Below, piece after piece: positions 7,985 to 17,145 of a DNA stretch of 64,000 nt (positions are counted from its first letter, which is position 1; every line of letters begins with the position of its first letter). The stretch is from Nonomuraea africana. GTDB lineage: Bacteria > Actinomycetota > Actinomycetes > Streptosporangiales > Streptosporangiaceae. The position numbers were made by a program, and so were the translations under genes. The DNA lies in contig NZ_JADBEF010000001.1 in the NCBI RefSeq assembly GCF_014873535.1, positions 7,254,001-7,318,000 of the forward strand. Reading direction: 5' to 3'. The notes beneath the pieces are model-generated. The model searched no databases. It had not been told where the DNA came from and saw only the letters and a list, made by a program, of their open reading frames with translations.

Positions 7985-9172
7985 CTAGAGACCCCCCTCG
8001 TGAGTGAGTTCGGCCAGCGTGATCTCAGGAGGTGCGCCCACGCGCACCGGTGGCCCCCAGAACCCCGCCCCTCTCGTGACGTACACGCGAACGCCGTCGA
8101 TGGTCGCCAGGCCCGAGACCACCGGCTGCTGCATCGGGACGATCAGGTTGAAGGGCACCATCTGGCCGCCGTGGGTGTGCCCCGACAGCTGCAGATCGAC
8201 CCCGTAGCCCGCGGCCTTCGCCACCTGGACCGGCTGGTGCGCGAGCAGCACCGAGGCCCTCGACCTGTCGCGCCCGCCCAGCGCCCGCTCGAAGTCGGGC
8301 CTCCCCGTGACGTCGTCGACGCCGGCCAGGTCGAGCACCGCTCCCCTGTGGACGATCTCCACCCGCTCGTTGCGCAGCGGCCGCACGTCGAGCCGCTCGA
8401 GCTCGGCCATCCACTCGCCGGGCCCGTTGGCCGTGTAGTACTCGTGATTTCCGGTCACGAAGTAGGACCCGTACCGCGACTGGAGGTCCTTGAGCGGCTC
8501 GGCCAGCGGCCCCAGCTCCGCGACCGTGCCGTCGACCAGGTCGCCGACGATCGCCACGTCGGCGTCGAGCTCGTTGATCATGCGGACGATCCGCTCGGTG
8601 TGCCGCCGCCCGGTCAGCGGCCCCAGGTGGATGTCGCTGACCACCGCGAACCGCAGCCCGCTCAGGCGCGGGTCGAGCCTGGCCAGCGCGATCCTGACCG
8701 GCTCCACGACCGGCGCGCCGAGCGCGGTGCTGATGCCGTACCCGACCGTGGCCAGGGCGCTGACGCCCGCTACCGCGGCCGTCGCGCGCCCCAGGAACAG
8801 CCGCCTGCTCCAGAGATCGGGCTCCGCGGGATCCACCTCTTGTACGGCAGGCGGCACGGTCAGCGCCTGGACCACCGGCGTCTTGCGGCGCAGCAGCACC
8901 ACCGCCACGCCCCGCGGGATCTCCAGCAGCGCCAGGAAGACCACGAGGTAGAACATGAGCGCCAGCCACAGGAAGCCCGGCCAGGCCAGCCAGTGAGCGA
9001 ACCCCGACCTCGAGGCCACCAGCGTGACCGGCACCAGCACGCCGAGGCCGACCAGCGACCAGGTGAGCGCCCTGCGGGCCCGGCCCGGACGGGTGGTGCC
9101 GCGCACCAGCCGCCGCCACAGGTAGTAGTGCACCCCTGCGACGGCCAGCGTCAGCACCAATCCGAAGACCAC
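7985..9172 (-). CDS. Membrane-anchored metallophosphoesterase
   Basis: A 395-residue protein with about four N-terminal membrane segments (residues 1-155), then a calcineurin-like phosphoesterase domain with the full metal signature: VVSDIHLG, VGDLVDG, VTGNHEYY, LLAHQP and LSGHTHGGQ. The family hydrolyses phosphoesters (YkuE-like members act on lipid or peptidoglycan-linked substrates), but the substrate here cannot be told. GTG start at 9172. It lies between topA and tmk on the same strand with short gaps. Confidence 0.85.
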   Translation of the reverse strand: MVFGLVLTLAVAGVHYYLWRRLVRGTTRPGRARRALTWSLVGLGVLVPVTLVASRSGFAHWLAWPGFLWLALMFYLVVFLALLEIPRGVAVVLLRRKTPVVQALTVPPAVQEVDPAEPDLWSRRLFLGRATAAVAGVSALATVGYGISTALGAPVVEPVRIALARLDPRLSGLRFAVVSDIHLGPLTGRRHTERIVRMINELDADVAIVGDLVDGTVAELGPLAEPLKDLQSRYGSYFVTGNHEYYTANGPGEWMAELERLDVRPLRNERVEIVHRGAVLDLAGVDDVTGRPDFERALGGRDRSRASVLLAHQPVQVAKAAGYGVDLQLSGHTHGGQMVPFNLIVPMQQPVVSGLATIDGVRVYVTRGAGFWGPPVRVGAPPEITLAELTHEGGL

Positions 9173-9215
9173 GGCGCCATGCTACGAGCCCCCACCGACA
9201 ACCCGCGCCGACGCC

Positions 9216-9233
9216 CCTGAGAGTCTTCTCAGG
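9216..9233 (-). terminator. Short hairpin overlapping the topA stop
   Basis: CCTGAGA and TCTCAGG are perfect 7-base arms around GTCT, overlapping the topA stop codon at 9229-9231. There is no T-tract, so it may only weaken read-through into the phosphoesterase gene. Confidence 0.35.
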
Positions 9234-11895
9234 ACTTGGCGGCCGGCTTCTTCTTCGTCGTGGTCGTGGCCTTCTTGGCCGGAGCTTTCTTCTTCGGCGC
9301 GGGAGCGCGCTCCCGCCGTTCGGCCAGCAGTTCGGCGGCCCGCTCGATGGTGATGTCCTCGACCGTGTCGCCCTTGCGGAGCGAGGCGTTGGTCTCCCCG
9401 TCGGTGACGTAGGGCCCGAAGCGGCCCTCCTTGACCACGACCGGCTTCTTGGAGTTGGGGTCGTCGCCCAGCTCACGCAGCGGCGCGGCGGCGGCCGCGC
9501 GACGACCGCGCTGCTTCGGCTGCGCGAACAGCTCCTTGGCCTGCTCGATCGTGATCGTGAACAGCTCCTCCTCCGAGCCGATCGACCGGGAGTCGGTGCC
9601 CCTCTTGATGTAGGGGCCGAACTTGCCGTTCTGCGCGGTGACCTCCTCGCCGTCGATCTCGCCGACCACACGCGGGATCGACAGCAGCTTGAGCGCGTCG
9701 TCCAGCGTGATGGTGTCGAGCGACATCGACTTGAACAGCGAGCTGGTGCGCGGCTTCGGCGCGTCGGCCTTCTTCGTCCGCTTCTTCGGAGCGTCCTCGT
9801 CCTGCTCGGCAGGGAGAATCTCCGTCACGTAGGGCCCGAAGCGGCCGTCCTTGGCGACGATCATGTTCCCGCTCACCGGGTCCTTGCCCAGCTCGCGGTC
9901 GCCGGTCGGGCGGGAGAACAGCTCCTCGGCCTTCTCCGAGGTCAGCTCGTCGGGCGTCATGTCCTCGGGGATGTTGACCCGGACGCCCTCGCGGTCGAGG
10001 TAGGGACCGTAGCGGCCCACCCTGATCACGATGTCGCTGCCCCTGATGGGGAAGGAGCTGATCTCCTTGGCGTCGATCTCGCCGAGGTCGGTGACCATCT
10101 CCTTCAGGCCCTCGTCGCCCTCCTGGCCGTAGTAGAAGCGCTGCAGCTCGGGGACGCGCTCGGCCCTGTCGTTGGCGATGTCGTCGAGGACCTTCTCCAT
10201 CTCGGCGGTGAAGTCGTAGTCGACGAGGTTGCCGAAGTGCTGCTCCAGCAGGTTGACCACGGCGAACGCCAGGAAGGAGGGCACCAGCGCGGTGCCCTTC
10301 TTGAACACGTAGCCCCTGTCGAGAATCGTGCCGATGATGGAGGCGTAGGTCGAAGGACGACCGATCTCGCGGTCCTCCAGCTCCTTGACCAGCGAGGCCT
10401 CGGTGTAGCGGGCCGGCGGCTTGGTCGAGTGCCCGGAGACGTCGAGCCTGCTGAGGTCGAGCGCGTCGCCCTCCACCAGGTTCGGCAGCCGCTTCTCGGA
10501 GTCGTCGCGGTCGGTGGCGGGGTCGTCCGCGCTCTCCACGTACGCCTTCAGGAAGCCGTAGAAGGTGATCGTGCGGCCCGAGGCGGTGAACTCGGCGCCG
10601 CCGCCGTCGACCTTCACGGTGACCGACTCGCCGACCGCGTCCTTCATCTGCGAGGCGACGGTGCGCTGCCAGATCAGCTCGTACAGGCGGAACATGTCGC
10701 CGCTCAGCCCGGTCTCGCCAGGCGTGCGGAACTCCTCGCCCGAGGGGCGGATCGCCTCGTGCGCCTCCTGCGCGTTCTTCACCTTGCTGGCGTAGACGCG
10801 CGGCTTGTCGGGCACGTACGCCGAGCCGTACAGCTTGATGGCCTGTGACCTGGCGGCCGCGACCGCGGTCTCCGACAGCGTGATGCTGTCGGTACGCATA
10901 TAGGTGATGAAACCGTTCTCATAGAGCCGCTGCGCCACCTGCATGGTGTACTTCGCCGAGAAACCCAGCTTCCTGCTGGCCTCCTGCTGCAGCGTGGTCG
11001 TCCTGAACGGCGCGTACGGCTTGCGGGTGTAGGGCTTGCGCTCCACCGACCTGACGGCGAACGACGCGCCCCTGAGCCGGCCGGCCAGCTCGCCGGCGGC
11101 CTGCTCGGAAAGGTGAAGGACGTTGGCGTTCTTCAGCTGCCCATCGGAGCCGAAGTCGCGGCCCTGCGCGACGCGCTTGCCGTCGACGCCGGTCAGCGTG
11201 GCGGTGAAGTCGCGCGGCGTCTCCTCGGGCTTGCGTGAGTCGAACAGCGCCGACAGGTCCCAGTAGTGGGCGGCGGTGAACGCCATGCGCTCGCGCTCGC
11301 GCTCCACGACCAGGCGCGTCGCCACCGACTGCACGCGGCCGGCGGACAGCCGCGGCTTGACCTTCTTCCACAGCACGGGACTGACCTCGTAGCCGTAGAG
11401 GCGGTCGAGGATGCGCCTGGTCTCCTGAGCGTCGACCAGCCGGAGGTTGAGGTCGCGCGGATTGGCCACGGCGTCACGGATCGCCTGCGGGGTGATCTCG
11501 TGGAAGACCATGCGGTGCACGGGCACCTTGGGCTTGAGCACCTCACGCAGGTGCCACGCGATGGCCTCGCCCTCGCGGTCCTCGTCAGTGGCAAGGTAGA
11601 GCTCGTCGGCGTCCTTCAGCAGCTGCTTGAGCTTGCTGACCTGAGCCTTCTTGTCGGGATTGACGACATACAGCGGCTCGAATTCGTGGTCGACGTTGAC
11701 GCCGAGGCGTGCCCATGCCTCCCCCTTGTACTTCTCGGGGATGTCATCTGCCTTCTCGGGCAGGTCGCGGATGTGGCCGATGCTGGACTCGACGATGTAG
11801 CCGCGCCCAAGGTAGCCCGCGATCGTCTTCGCCTTGGCCGGCGACTCGACGATCACCAGGCGGTTTCCGCCGGCGCTGCCGTTGTTGGCTGGCAC
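9229..11895 (-). CDS. topA: DNA topoisomerase I (type IA)
   Basis: An 888-residue enzyme that relaxes negative supercoils by single-strand passage. The TOPRIM domain starts RLVIVESPAKAKTIAGYLG with the DEDREGE acidic triad, and the active-site tyrosine is in GFITYMRTDS. The C terminus lacks classical zinc fingers; it has repeated Topo_C units (KDGRFGPYVTEIL, NGKFGPYIKRG, EGRFGPYVTDG) and ends in a Lys/Ala-rich tail, both normal in actinobacteria, where the tail adds processivity. The GTG start at 11895 has AGGAAG just upstream. Confidence 0.97.
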   Translation of the reverse strand: MPANNGSAGGNRLVIVESPAKAKTIAGYLGRGYIVESSIGHIRDLPEKADDIPEKYKGEAWARLGVNVDHEFEPLYVVNPDKKAQVSKLKQLLKDADELYLATDEDREGEAIAWHLREVLKPKVPVHRMVFHEITPQAIRDAVANPRDLNLRLVDAQETRRILDRLYGYEVSPVLWKKVKPRLSAGRVQSVATRLVVERERERMAFTAAHYWDLSALFDSRKPEETPRDFTATLTGVDGKRVAQGRDFGSDGQLKNANVLHLSEQAAGELAGRLRGASFAVRSVERKPYTRKPYAPFRTTTLQQEASRKLGFSAKYTMQVAQRLYENGFITYMRTDSITLSETAVAAARSQAIKLYGSAYVPDKPRVYASKVKNAQEAHEAIRPSGEEFRTPGETGLSGDMFRLYELIWQRTVASQMKDAVGESVTVKVDGGGAEFTASGRTITFYGFLKAYVESADDPATDRDDSEKRLPNLVEGDALDLSRLDVSGHSTKPPARYTEASLVKELEDREIGRPSTYASIIGTILDRGYVFKKGTALVPSFLAFAVVNLLEQHFGNLVDYDFTAEMEKVLDDIANDRAERVPELQRFYYGQEGDEGLKEMVTDLGEIDAKEISSFPIRGSDIVIRVGRYGPYLDREGVRVNIPEDMTPDELTSEKAEELFSRPTGDRELGKDPVSGNMIVAKDGRFGPYVTEILPAEQDEDAPKKRTKKADAPKPRTSSLFKSMSLDTITLDDALKLLSIPRVVGEIDGEEVTAQNGKFGPYIKRGTDSRSIGSEEELFTITIEQAKELFAQPKQRGRRAAAAAPLRELGDDPNSKKPVVVKEGRFGPYVTDGETNASLRKGDTVEDITIERAAELLAERRERAPAPKKKAPAKKATTTTKKKPAAKS

Positions 11896-12072
11896 GCTGC
11901 TTCCTACCTCGCTGTTCGCTTGCTTATCCCCCTGCCGGGAGCGGGCACAGATCTGAAAGGTAACCCGTGTCGGGGGATTTTCCTTCCCCCGGGCTCACTG
12001 TCTCACTCAAGGACGCAGAATAAGGCCGAGTGAGTGCCGTCGCTCCCTAACTCACCCTGGAGACTAATCGCT

Positions 12073-12258
12073 GTGCTGGCCTACTCCTACATGGATGTCT
12101 ATATCCCCCGCGACACTTCGCGCGAAGCCGCACGTCAGATGCTGACCGAACATGCTGAATACGGGCAGTGGGAACTGGCCAGGGTGCGACTGTACCCCGA
12201 CGGCAGCAGACATGTACGGCTACGCCGCAAGATCATCCGTGTCCGAAGCACTCTCTGA
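12073..12258 (+). CDS. DUF5703-type small protein
   Basis: A 61-residue basic soluble protein with MDVYIPRDTSREAARQML, then HAEYGQWELARVRLYPDGS and an Arg-rich end, matching the small actinobacterial DUF5703 family as I remember it. The GTG at 12073 is chosen because family members begin a few residues before the VDVYxPR motif and GGAG lies upstream; an in-frame ATG at 12034 would add 13 atypical residues. It is divergent from topA. Function unknown. Confidence 0.75.
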   Translation: MLAYSYMDVYIPRDTSREAARQMLTEHAEYGQWELARVRLYPDGSRHVRLRRKIIRVRSTL

Positions 12259-12262
12259 CATG

Positions 12263-12305
12263 GCTTTGCCCGTTCCGGGGCCGCGCCCCCCAGAACGGGC
12301 AAAGC
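12263..12305 (+). terminator. Hairpin after the DUF5703-type gene
   Basis: GCTTTGCCCGTTC and GAACGGGCAAAGC are perfect 13-base arms flanking a GC-rich 17-base loop, starting 5 bases after the stop codon. No T-tract follows. The arm sequence GGGCAAAGC recurs at 12348-12356 and a similar TTTGCCCG ends the next repeat array. Confidence 0.6.
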
Positions 12306-12378
12306 GTCTACCTTTGCCCACCCCGGGACGATGCGCCCTCTCGGTGCGGGCAAAGCGTCTTTCTCCAGGCCCGCGTCC

Positions 12379-12640
12379 GATGAACCTGCGGGTCTAGCGG
12401 TCTACCTGTGCCCGCCCCGATGAGTCTGGGGGCCTGGCGGTCTGCCGCTGCCCGCTCACTGTGAGCTTACGGGCCTTGCGGGTCTAACTGTGCCCGCACC
12501 CCGATGAACCTGCGGGTCTAGCGGTCTGCCTGCGCCTGCAGCTGATGAGCCTGGGGCCTGACGGTCTACCTGTGCCCGCACACCGTGAGCCTACGGGCCT
12601 TGCGGGTCCACCTGCACCCGATGAACCTGAGGGCAGCGCG
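12379..12640. repeat. Degenerate ~41-base tandem repeat with three-unit higher order
   Basis: Seven units are anchored by the word TGA[AG] at 12381, 12421, 12462, 12505, 12546, 12586 and 12622. They fall into types A (GATGAACCTGCGGGTCTAG), B (GATGAGYCTGGGG) and C (GTGAGCYTACGGGCCTTGCG) in the order ABC-ABC-A, so a composite of about 124 bases is itself repeated. No open frame of coding character runs through it. Together with 12690-12840 it fills the 668-base gap between the DUF5703-type gene and the chaplin-like gene. Confidence 0.75.
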
Positions 12641-12692
12641 TCCGCTTGGGCCCCGCCGAGGACGTGAGTCGCCACTGCGGGCCAGGCATCCG

Positions 12693-12830
12693 GTGCTCCC
12701 CTTCGGGAACGGGCTCCCCTTCGAGAACGGGCTCCCCTTCGAGGCATGGGCTCCCTCTTCGGGCGCTCCCCCTTCGGGAAGTGGGCTCCCCTTTGGGGAA
12801 CGGACTCCCCTTCGAGGAACGGGCTTTGCC
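12693..12830. repeat. ~19-base tandem repeat array
   Basis: Seven copies of a unit close to GGCTCCCCTTCGGGAACG start near 12693, 12712, 12730, 12749, 12765, 12784 and 12803. Each contains a small TTCGGGAA-like dyad. The array precedes a GGCTTTGCCCG word like that of the hairpin at 12263-12305. Function unknown; it could act as a series of small hairpins. Confidence 0.7.
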
Positions 12831-12926
12831 CGCCCCCTGGATGGGAGCGGGCAGTGGGGTCCTTGGCTACTCACCCGCCGGCTGCGGGCGGTGCCGTACC
12901 GTGATCAACCGGAATGCCGCGCCGCC

Positions 12927-14888
12927 CTACTTCTTGCCAGGGCGGAAGCGGCGGGTGGTCGCGAACAGCGTCGCCGACGCGGCGAACATGGCGCCCATGA
13001 CCAGCGCGAGCAGCGAGTTGGAGTTCATCCCCGTGACGCCGGACGGCTGAGCGGCGCTCATCAGGCCGAGGTCGCCGACGGGCAGGGCGCCGGTGGCAGA
13101 ACCGACCGCCCCACCGACCGGGGTCGAGGAGACGAGCTGCGTGGCGGGGCCGAGAGCCGAGACGGGGCTGCTCGGGGCAGGAGTGGCCTTGCCCTGGCGC
13201 TGGGCGGGCGTGGCGGGCTGGCCGGGCAGACCGGGCAGGCCCGGCAGCTCGGGCAGGCCGAGCGTGCTGGCGAGGTCGCCGACGACGGGCAGCGGAGGCA
13301 GACCGGCGCCGCTCATCTGCTGGGTGACGTTGCCCACATCCTTCAGCCCGGCCATGGCGGGCACGACGGGAAGGGCGGGCAGCAGGCCGCTGGCCTTGGA
13401 GTTGGCGACCTTGCCGCTGGAGCGCGTCCAGTGGTCGTATCCGTGGTCGTGCTCGTCGACCGGCTTGCCGACCCTGGCGCCGCCGAGGCACCCGGCGGCG
13501 GCGTCACCCAGGACGGCCACCGCGTTGCCGCAGACGTTGACGGGAGCGGTGATCGGCGCGATCACCTGGTTGCCGGCGAGGACGCCGGACCTGCCGGAGG
13601 TGGTGTTGCCACCGCCACCCACGCCGTCCTTCGGAGAGACGCTCGCGCCGCCCTTGCAGTGGGCCTCAGCCAGGCCCAGCGCCGCCACGGCGTTGCCGCA
13701 GGCGTTGATCGGAGCGGTGATCGGCGCGATCACCTGGTTGCCCGAGCCGACGCCCGACTGGCCCGAGGTCCTGTTGCCACCCGCGCCCTTGCCGCCGTTC
13801 TTGACCGAGACGCCGCCCTTGCACCCGGCGAAGGCCTCCCCGGCGAGCGCGACCGCGTTGCCGCAGACGTTGACGGGAGCGGTGATCGGCGCGACCACCT
13901 GGTTGCCGGACAGGACGCCCGAGCGACCCGAGGTGGTGTTGCCACCGGCGCCGCTGCCCGCGGCGGTGTTCTCGACCGTGCTGCCGCCCTTGCACCCGGC
14001 GGGGGCGTTGCCCACGGCGTTGCCGCAGGCGGTGATCGGCAGGCTGATCGGCGCGATCACCTGGTTGCCGCTGCCGGCGCCGAAGCGCCCGTCGGTGTCG
14101 TTGCCCGAGGAGCCCGGACGGCCGTGACCGCGGTGGTAGCCGTGCCCCGGCTTCTCGCCGCCGTTGGTGACGCTGGAGCCGCCCTTGCACCCGGCGAACG
14201 CCTGGCCGAAGACCGCGATCGCGTTGCCGCAGATGTTGATCGGGCCGCTGATCGGCGCGATCACCTGGTTGCCGCCCAGAACGGAGTTCCTGCCCGAGGT
14301 GGTGTTGCCACCGGCGCCGATGCCGGTGTTCTTGACCGACGAGCCGCCCTTGCACCCTGCCGTGGCGTCCCCGAAGATCGCCAGCGCGTTGCCGCAGGCG
14401 TTGATCGGCGCGCTGATCGGCGCGGTGACCTGGTTGCCGCCCAGGACGCTGTTGTCGCCGGAGGTCCTGTTGCCGCCCGCGCCGCCCTTGCCGGTGGTCT
14501 TGACCGTGGCGCCGCCCTTGCACCCGGCCTCGGAGCTGCCGAACAGCGACAGCGCGTTGCCGCAGGCGTTGATCGGCGCGCTGATCGGCGCGTTGACCTG
14601 GTTGCCGCCCAGGACGCTGCTGTTGCCCGAGGTCTTGCCTGGGATGCCGCCGCTCTGGCCGGTGTTCTCGACCGAGGCGCCGCCCTCGGAGCCGGCGGTG
14701 GACTCGCCGGCCACGCCGACGGAGTTGCCGCTGATGTCGACGGGAAGTGAGATCGGCAGGTTGACCTGGTTGCCGCCGCCGATGGAGGAGTCTCCGGAGG
14801 TGTCGGCGACAGCGGTACCGCTGCCGAAGGACATGACCGCTACCGCGAGCAGAGCCGCGGGGGTCGATGCCTTAGCCCACGTACGCAT
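12927..14888 (-). CDS. Large chaplin-like surface protein with eight repeats
   Basis: A 653-residue secreted protein. The signal peptide is MRTWAKASTPAALLAVAVM then FGSGTAVAD. Eight units follow, each built as GNQVxAPIxxPIxxCGNAxxxxGxAxAGCKGG and joined by Gly/Asn/Ser linkers (SGNSVLGGNQV-type). The first lacks both cysteines; the other seven carry the chaplin pair. The C terminus ends in a hydrophobic helix plus RRFRPGKK, with no LPXTG sorting motif. Streptomyces chaplins have one or two such domains and form the amyloid sheath of aerial hyphae; eight is unusual. The ATG at 14888 with AGGAG upstream is chosen over a longer frame. Confidence 0.85.
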   Translation of the reverse strand: MRTWAKASTPAALLAVAVMSFGSGTAVADTSGDSSIGGGNQVNLPISLPVDISGNSVGVAGESTAGSEGGASVENTGQSGGIPGKTSGNSSVLGGNQVNAPISAPINACGNALSLFGSSEAGCKGGATVKTTGKGGAGGNRTSGDNSVLGGNQVTAPISAPINACGNALAIFGDATAGCKGGSSVKNTGIGAGGNTTSGRNSVLGGNQVIAPISGPINICGNAIAVFGQAFAGCKGGSSVTNGGEKPGHGYHRGHGRPGSSGNDTDGRFGAGSGNQVIAPISLPITACGNAVGNAPAGCKGGSTVENTAAGSGAGGNTTSGRSGVLSGNQVVAPITAPVNVCGNAVALAGEAFAGCKGGVSVKNGGKGAGGNRTSGQSGVGSGNQVIAPITAPINACGNAVAALGLAEAHCKGGASVSPKDGVGGGGNTTSGRSGVLAGNQVIAPITAPVNVCGNAVAVLGDAAAGCLGGARVGKPVDEHDHGYDHWTRSSGKVANSKASGLLPALPVVPAMAGLKDVGNVTQQMSGAGLPPLPVVGDLASTLGLPELPGLPGLPGQPATPAQRQGKATPAPSSPVSALGPATQLVSSTPVGGAVGSATGALPVGDLGLMSAAQPSGVTGMNSNSLLALVMGAMFAASATLFATTRRFRPGKK

Positions 14889-15007
14889 GATGAATGCTCC
14901 TAGTGGTTCTTGGGGGGAATGCCTGACCTGGTCGCGGGCAGCCGAGGCCGAACGAGGTCCACTGACGACCGCGCACAGCGGGAACCTCGGATTCGCGAAC
15001 CAGCAAA

Positions 15008-15023
15008 GTGACTGATGTGTCAC
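15008..15023. promoter_or_regulatory. Inverted repeat upstream of the chaplin-like gene
   Basis: GTGAC and GTCAC are perfect arms around TGATGT, 120 bases upstream of the chaplin-like start. The arms resemble half-sites of developmental or Crp-type regulators of actinomycetes, but the spacing fits none exactly. Candidate operator only. Confidence 0.35.
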
Positions 15024-15070
15024 ACGCTCTGCGGAGGGGACTCAGCCCACACTCCTGCTCTTGAGCGGAA

Positions 15071-15655
15071 TCAGTCAGGTGAGAAAGAAGGGTCGTCCGC
15101 CGCTGTGCGGACGACGGGGGGCAGCACGCACGCCAGGGGGGCGCGCTGAGCCGTGTCCCGCGGGTCGATGACCGACCCCGCGATGTCCCCCATGCCCGGC
15201 CCGAACGGGCCGTTGCCTCCGCCGTTCGGCGCCAAGCCCTTGGCGCCCATGCTCTTGCCGGCGGAGGAAGGTGCGGGGAAGCCGGGCTTCGACTGGCTGG
15301 TGAGCCCGTCTACTTCAGCCCCGGCCATGGCCTCGGTGTTGTCCAGCACCAAGGCGGCGCCGTCTGCCGTGGGGAATCCGGCGACGGCTTGAGAGGTGTC
15401 GGCCCCTGTGGCCGCGGTGGTCTCCGCGGCCGCCGGAGCTGCTGCGAGCAGTCCGAAGAGCATGGCGAGCAGCCAACCGGCGACCAGCAGGCCGCCTACC
15501 GTGAGTGCTCGTGCGATGACCGGGCGGGCGCCGGCCGCGAACCGCGCCATCCGGGCGGCCCGATCGGTGGTCGCACGCTCTTCGAAGACAGCCACGGGCA
15601 CGCGCCGAGCAGGGAAGGCCGTAGCCCTCCACTGCTGCACCGGCGTGCGTGCCAC
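15071..15655 (-). CDS. Exported or membrane-anchored hypothetical protein
   Basis: A 194-residue protein. The N terminus is 45 basic residues, then one hydrophobic segment (about 52-75, VGGLLVAGWLLAMLFGLLAAA) ending in an APAAAE signal-peptidase-like site. The rest is low-complexity, Gly/Pro/Ala-rich, with PNGGGNGPFGPGMGDIAG. No family recognised. The GTG start has GGGAGG just upstream. It lies upstream of the chaplin-like gene on the same strand, so a cell-surface role is possible but inferred only from position. Confidence 0.6.
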   Translation of the reverse strand: MARTPVQQWRATAFPARRVPVAVFEERATTDRAARMARFAAGARPVIARALTVGGLLVAGWLLAMLFGLLAAAPAAAETTAATGADTSQAVAGFPTADGAALVLDNTEAMAGAEVDGLTSQSKPGFPAPSSAGKSMGAKGLAPNGGGNGPFGPGMGDIAGSVIDPRDTAQRAPLACVLPPVVRTAADDPSFSPD

Positions 15656-15762
15656 GTGACCTCCCGAGCTCCAGAACCGACCTCACTTGTGAGGCCAGTC
15701 CGTGGACTCACCCCTCAACGCTCGGTAACCGTAGCAGCACTCAAGGTGGCCGCAAGGGCTTT

Positions 15763-17037
15763 TCAGCAGAGTTCCAGGAATCGGTCAAGCACCCGGGTCC
15801 CAAACCGGAGCGAATCGACCGGCACCCGCTCGTCCACCCCATGGAACATCCCGGAGAAGTCCAGGTCGGCGGGGAGCTTGAGCGGCGCGAAGCCGTACCC
15901 GGTGATTCCCAGCCTGCTGAACGCCTTGAGGTCCGTCCCCCCTGAAAGCGTGTACGGCACGGCGACGCCGTCGGCGTCCTCGGCGGTGAGCGCCTGCGCC
16001 ATCGCCCGCACCAGCGGCCCCTCGAAGGCGAACTCCAGCGCCACCTGGTGCTGCACGAACTCCCGCGTCACGTTCGGCCCGAGCAGCTCGTCGAGCGTGG
16101 CGAAGAACTCCTCCTCGTGCCCCGGCAGGAACCGCCCGTCCACCACGGCCTCGGCGCTCTGCGGGATGACGTTCGCCTTGTATCCGGCCTGGAACATCGT
16201 GGGGTTGGCGGTGTTGCGGAGCACCGCGCCGATCATGCGGGACAGCGGGCCGAGCCGGTCGACGTCGTCAGGGCCTATCTCCAGCTCCTCGAGCAGGCGC
16301 TTCACCGTGGGCGTCAGCCGTACGGGCCATTCGTAGCGGCCGATGCGGGCGACGGCGTCAGCGAGCTCGGTGACGGCGTTGTCGGCGTTGAGCATCGAGC
16401 CGTGGCCGGCCCGGCCCTTGGCCTTCAGCCGCATCCACGCCATGCCCTTCTCCGCTGCCTCGATGAGGTAGAGCCTTCTGTCGCCGAGAGTGACGCTGAA
16501 ACCGCCGACCTCGCCGATCGCCTCGGTGACGCCCTCGAACAGCTCCCGATGGTTGTTCACCAGCCAGTTGGCCCCGTAGGCGCCGCCCGCCTCCTCGTCG
16601 GCGGTGAACATCAGCACCACGTCCCGCGGCGGCCGCCTGCCCGCGCCCGCCCACTGCCTGGCGACGGCCAGGATCATCGCGTCCATGTCCTTCATGTCCA
16701 CGGCGCCCCTGCCCCAGACGCAGCCGTCGGCGATCTCACCTGACAGCGGATGGTGCGTCCAGTCGCCCGCGTCGAACGGCACGACGTCCAGATGGCCGTG
16801 CAGGAGCAGCGCTCCCCTGCTCGGGTCCTCGCCCGCGAGGCGGGCGACCACGTTGGCCCTGCGGTCGTCGCTCTCGAGAATGCGCGCCTCCAGGCCCACC
16901 TCGGCGAGCTTCTCGGCCACGTATTCGGCGGCCTGCCGCTCGCCCGGGCCCGCGTTGTCGCCCGCGTTCGTCGAGTCGATGCGGATCAGGTCTCGGCAGA
17001 GGTCGACGACCTCGTCCTCACCGGTGCGCGGGGTCAT
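15763..17037 (-). CDS. M20-family metallopeptidase
   Basis: A 424-residue cytoplasmic zinc peptidase or deacylase (M20/M25/M40, ArgE/DapE-like). Metal and catalytic motifs appear in order: LLLHGHLDVVPFD (His, catalytic Asp), GRGAVDMKDM (bridging Asp) and TADEEAGGAYGA (catalytic and ligand Glu), with a dimerisation lid in the middle. The ATG at 17037 has GAAGGAG five bases upstream, so longer frames are rejected. The substrate is not predictable. It is separated by about 110 bases from a tRNA-Leu gene on the other strand. Confidence 0.9.
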   Translation of the reverse strand: MTPRTGEDEVVDLCRDLIRIDSTNAGDNAGPGERQAAEYVAEKLAEVGLEARILESDDRRANVVARLAGEDPSRGALLLHGHLDVVPFDAGDWTHHPLSGEIADGCVWGRGAVDMKDMDAMILAVARQWAGAGRRPPRDVVLMFTADEEAGGAYGANWLVNNHRELFEGVTEAIGEVGGFSVTLGDRRLYLIEAAEKGMAWMRLKAKGRAGHGSMLNADNAVTELADAVARIGRYEWPVRLTPTVKRLLEELEIGPDDVDRLGPLSRMIGAVLRNTANPTMFQAGYKANVIPQSAEAVVDGRFLPGHEEEFFATLDELLGPNVTREFVQHQVALEFAFEGPLVRAMAQALTAEDADGVAVPYTLSGGTDLKAFSRLGITGYGFAPLKLPADLDFSGMFHGVDERVPVDSLRFGTRVLDRFLELC

Positions 17038-17145
17038 GCGGACTCCTTCGATCGGGTCTTGAGGAATCACGGTATGACGCACCCCGCAGAGTTTGCTAAC
17101 CTTACTGAGCCGACGCGGGATGACGGTCCCGCGTGCAGGCACCAA

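Noticed and set aside
12379..12830. CRISPR array
   Set aside because: Units are contiguous and degenerate with no unique spacers of constant length, and no cas gene is in the window.
12585..14750. Long plus-strand open frame opposite the chaplin-like gene
   Set aside because: It is the antisense shadow of a Gly/Asn-rich repeat gene; no ribosome binding site and Arg/Gly/Asp-biased composition.
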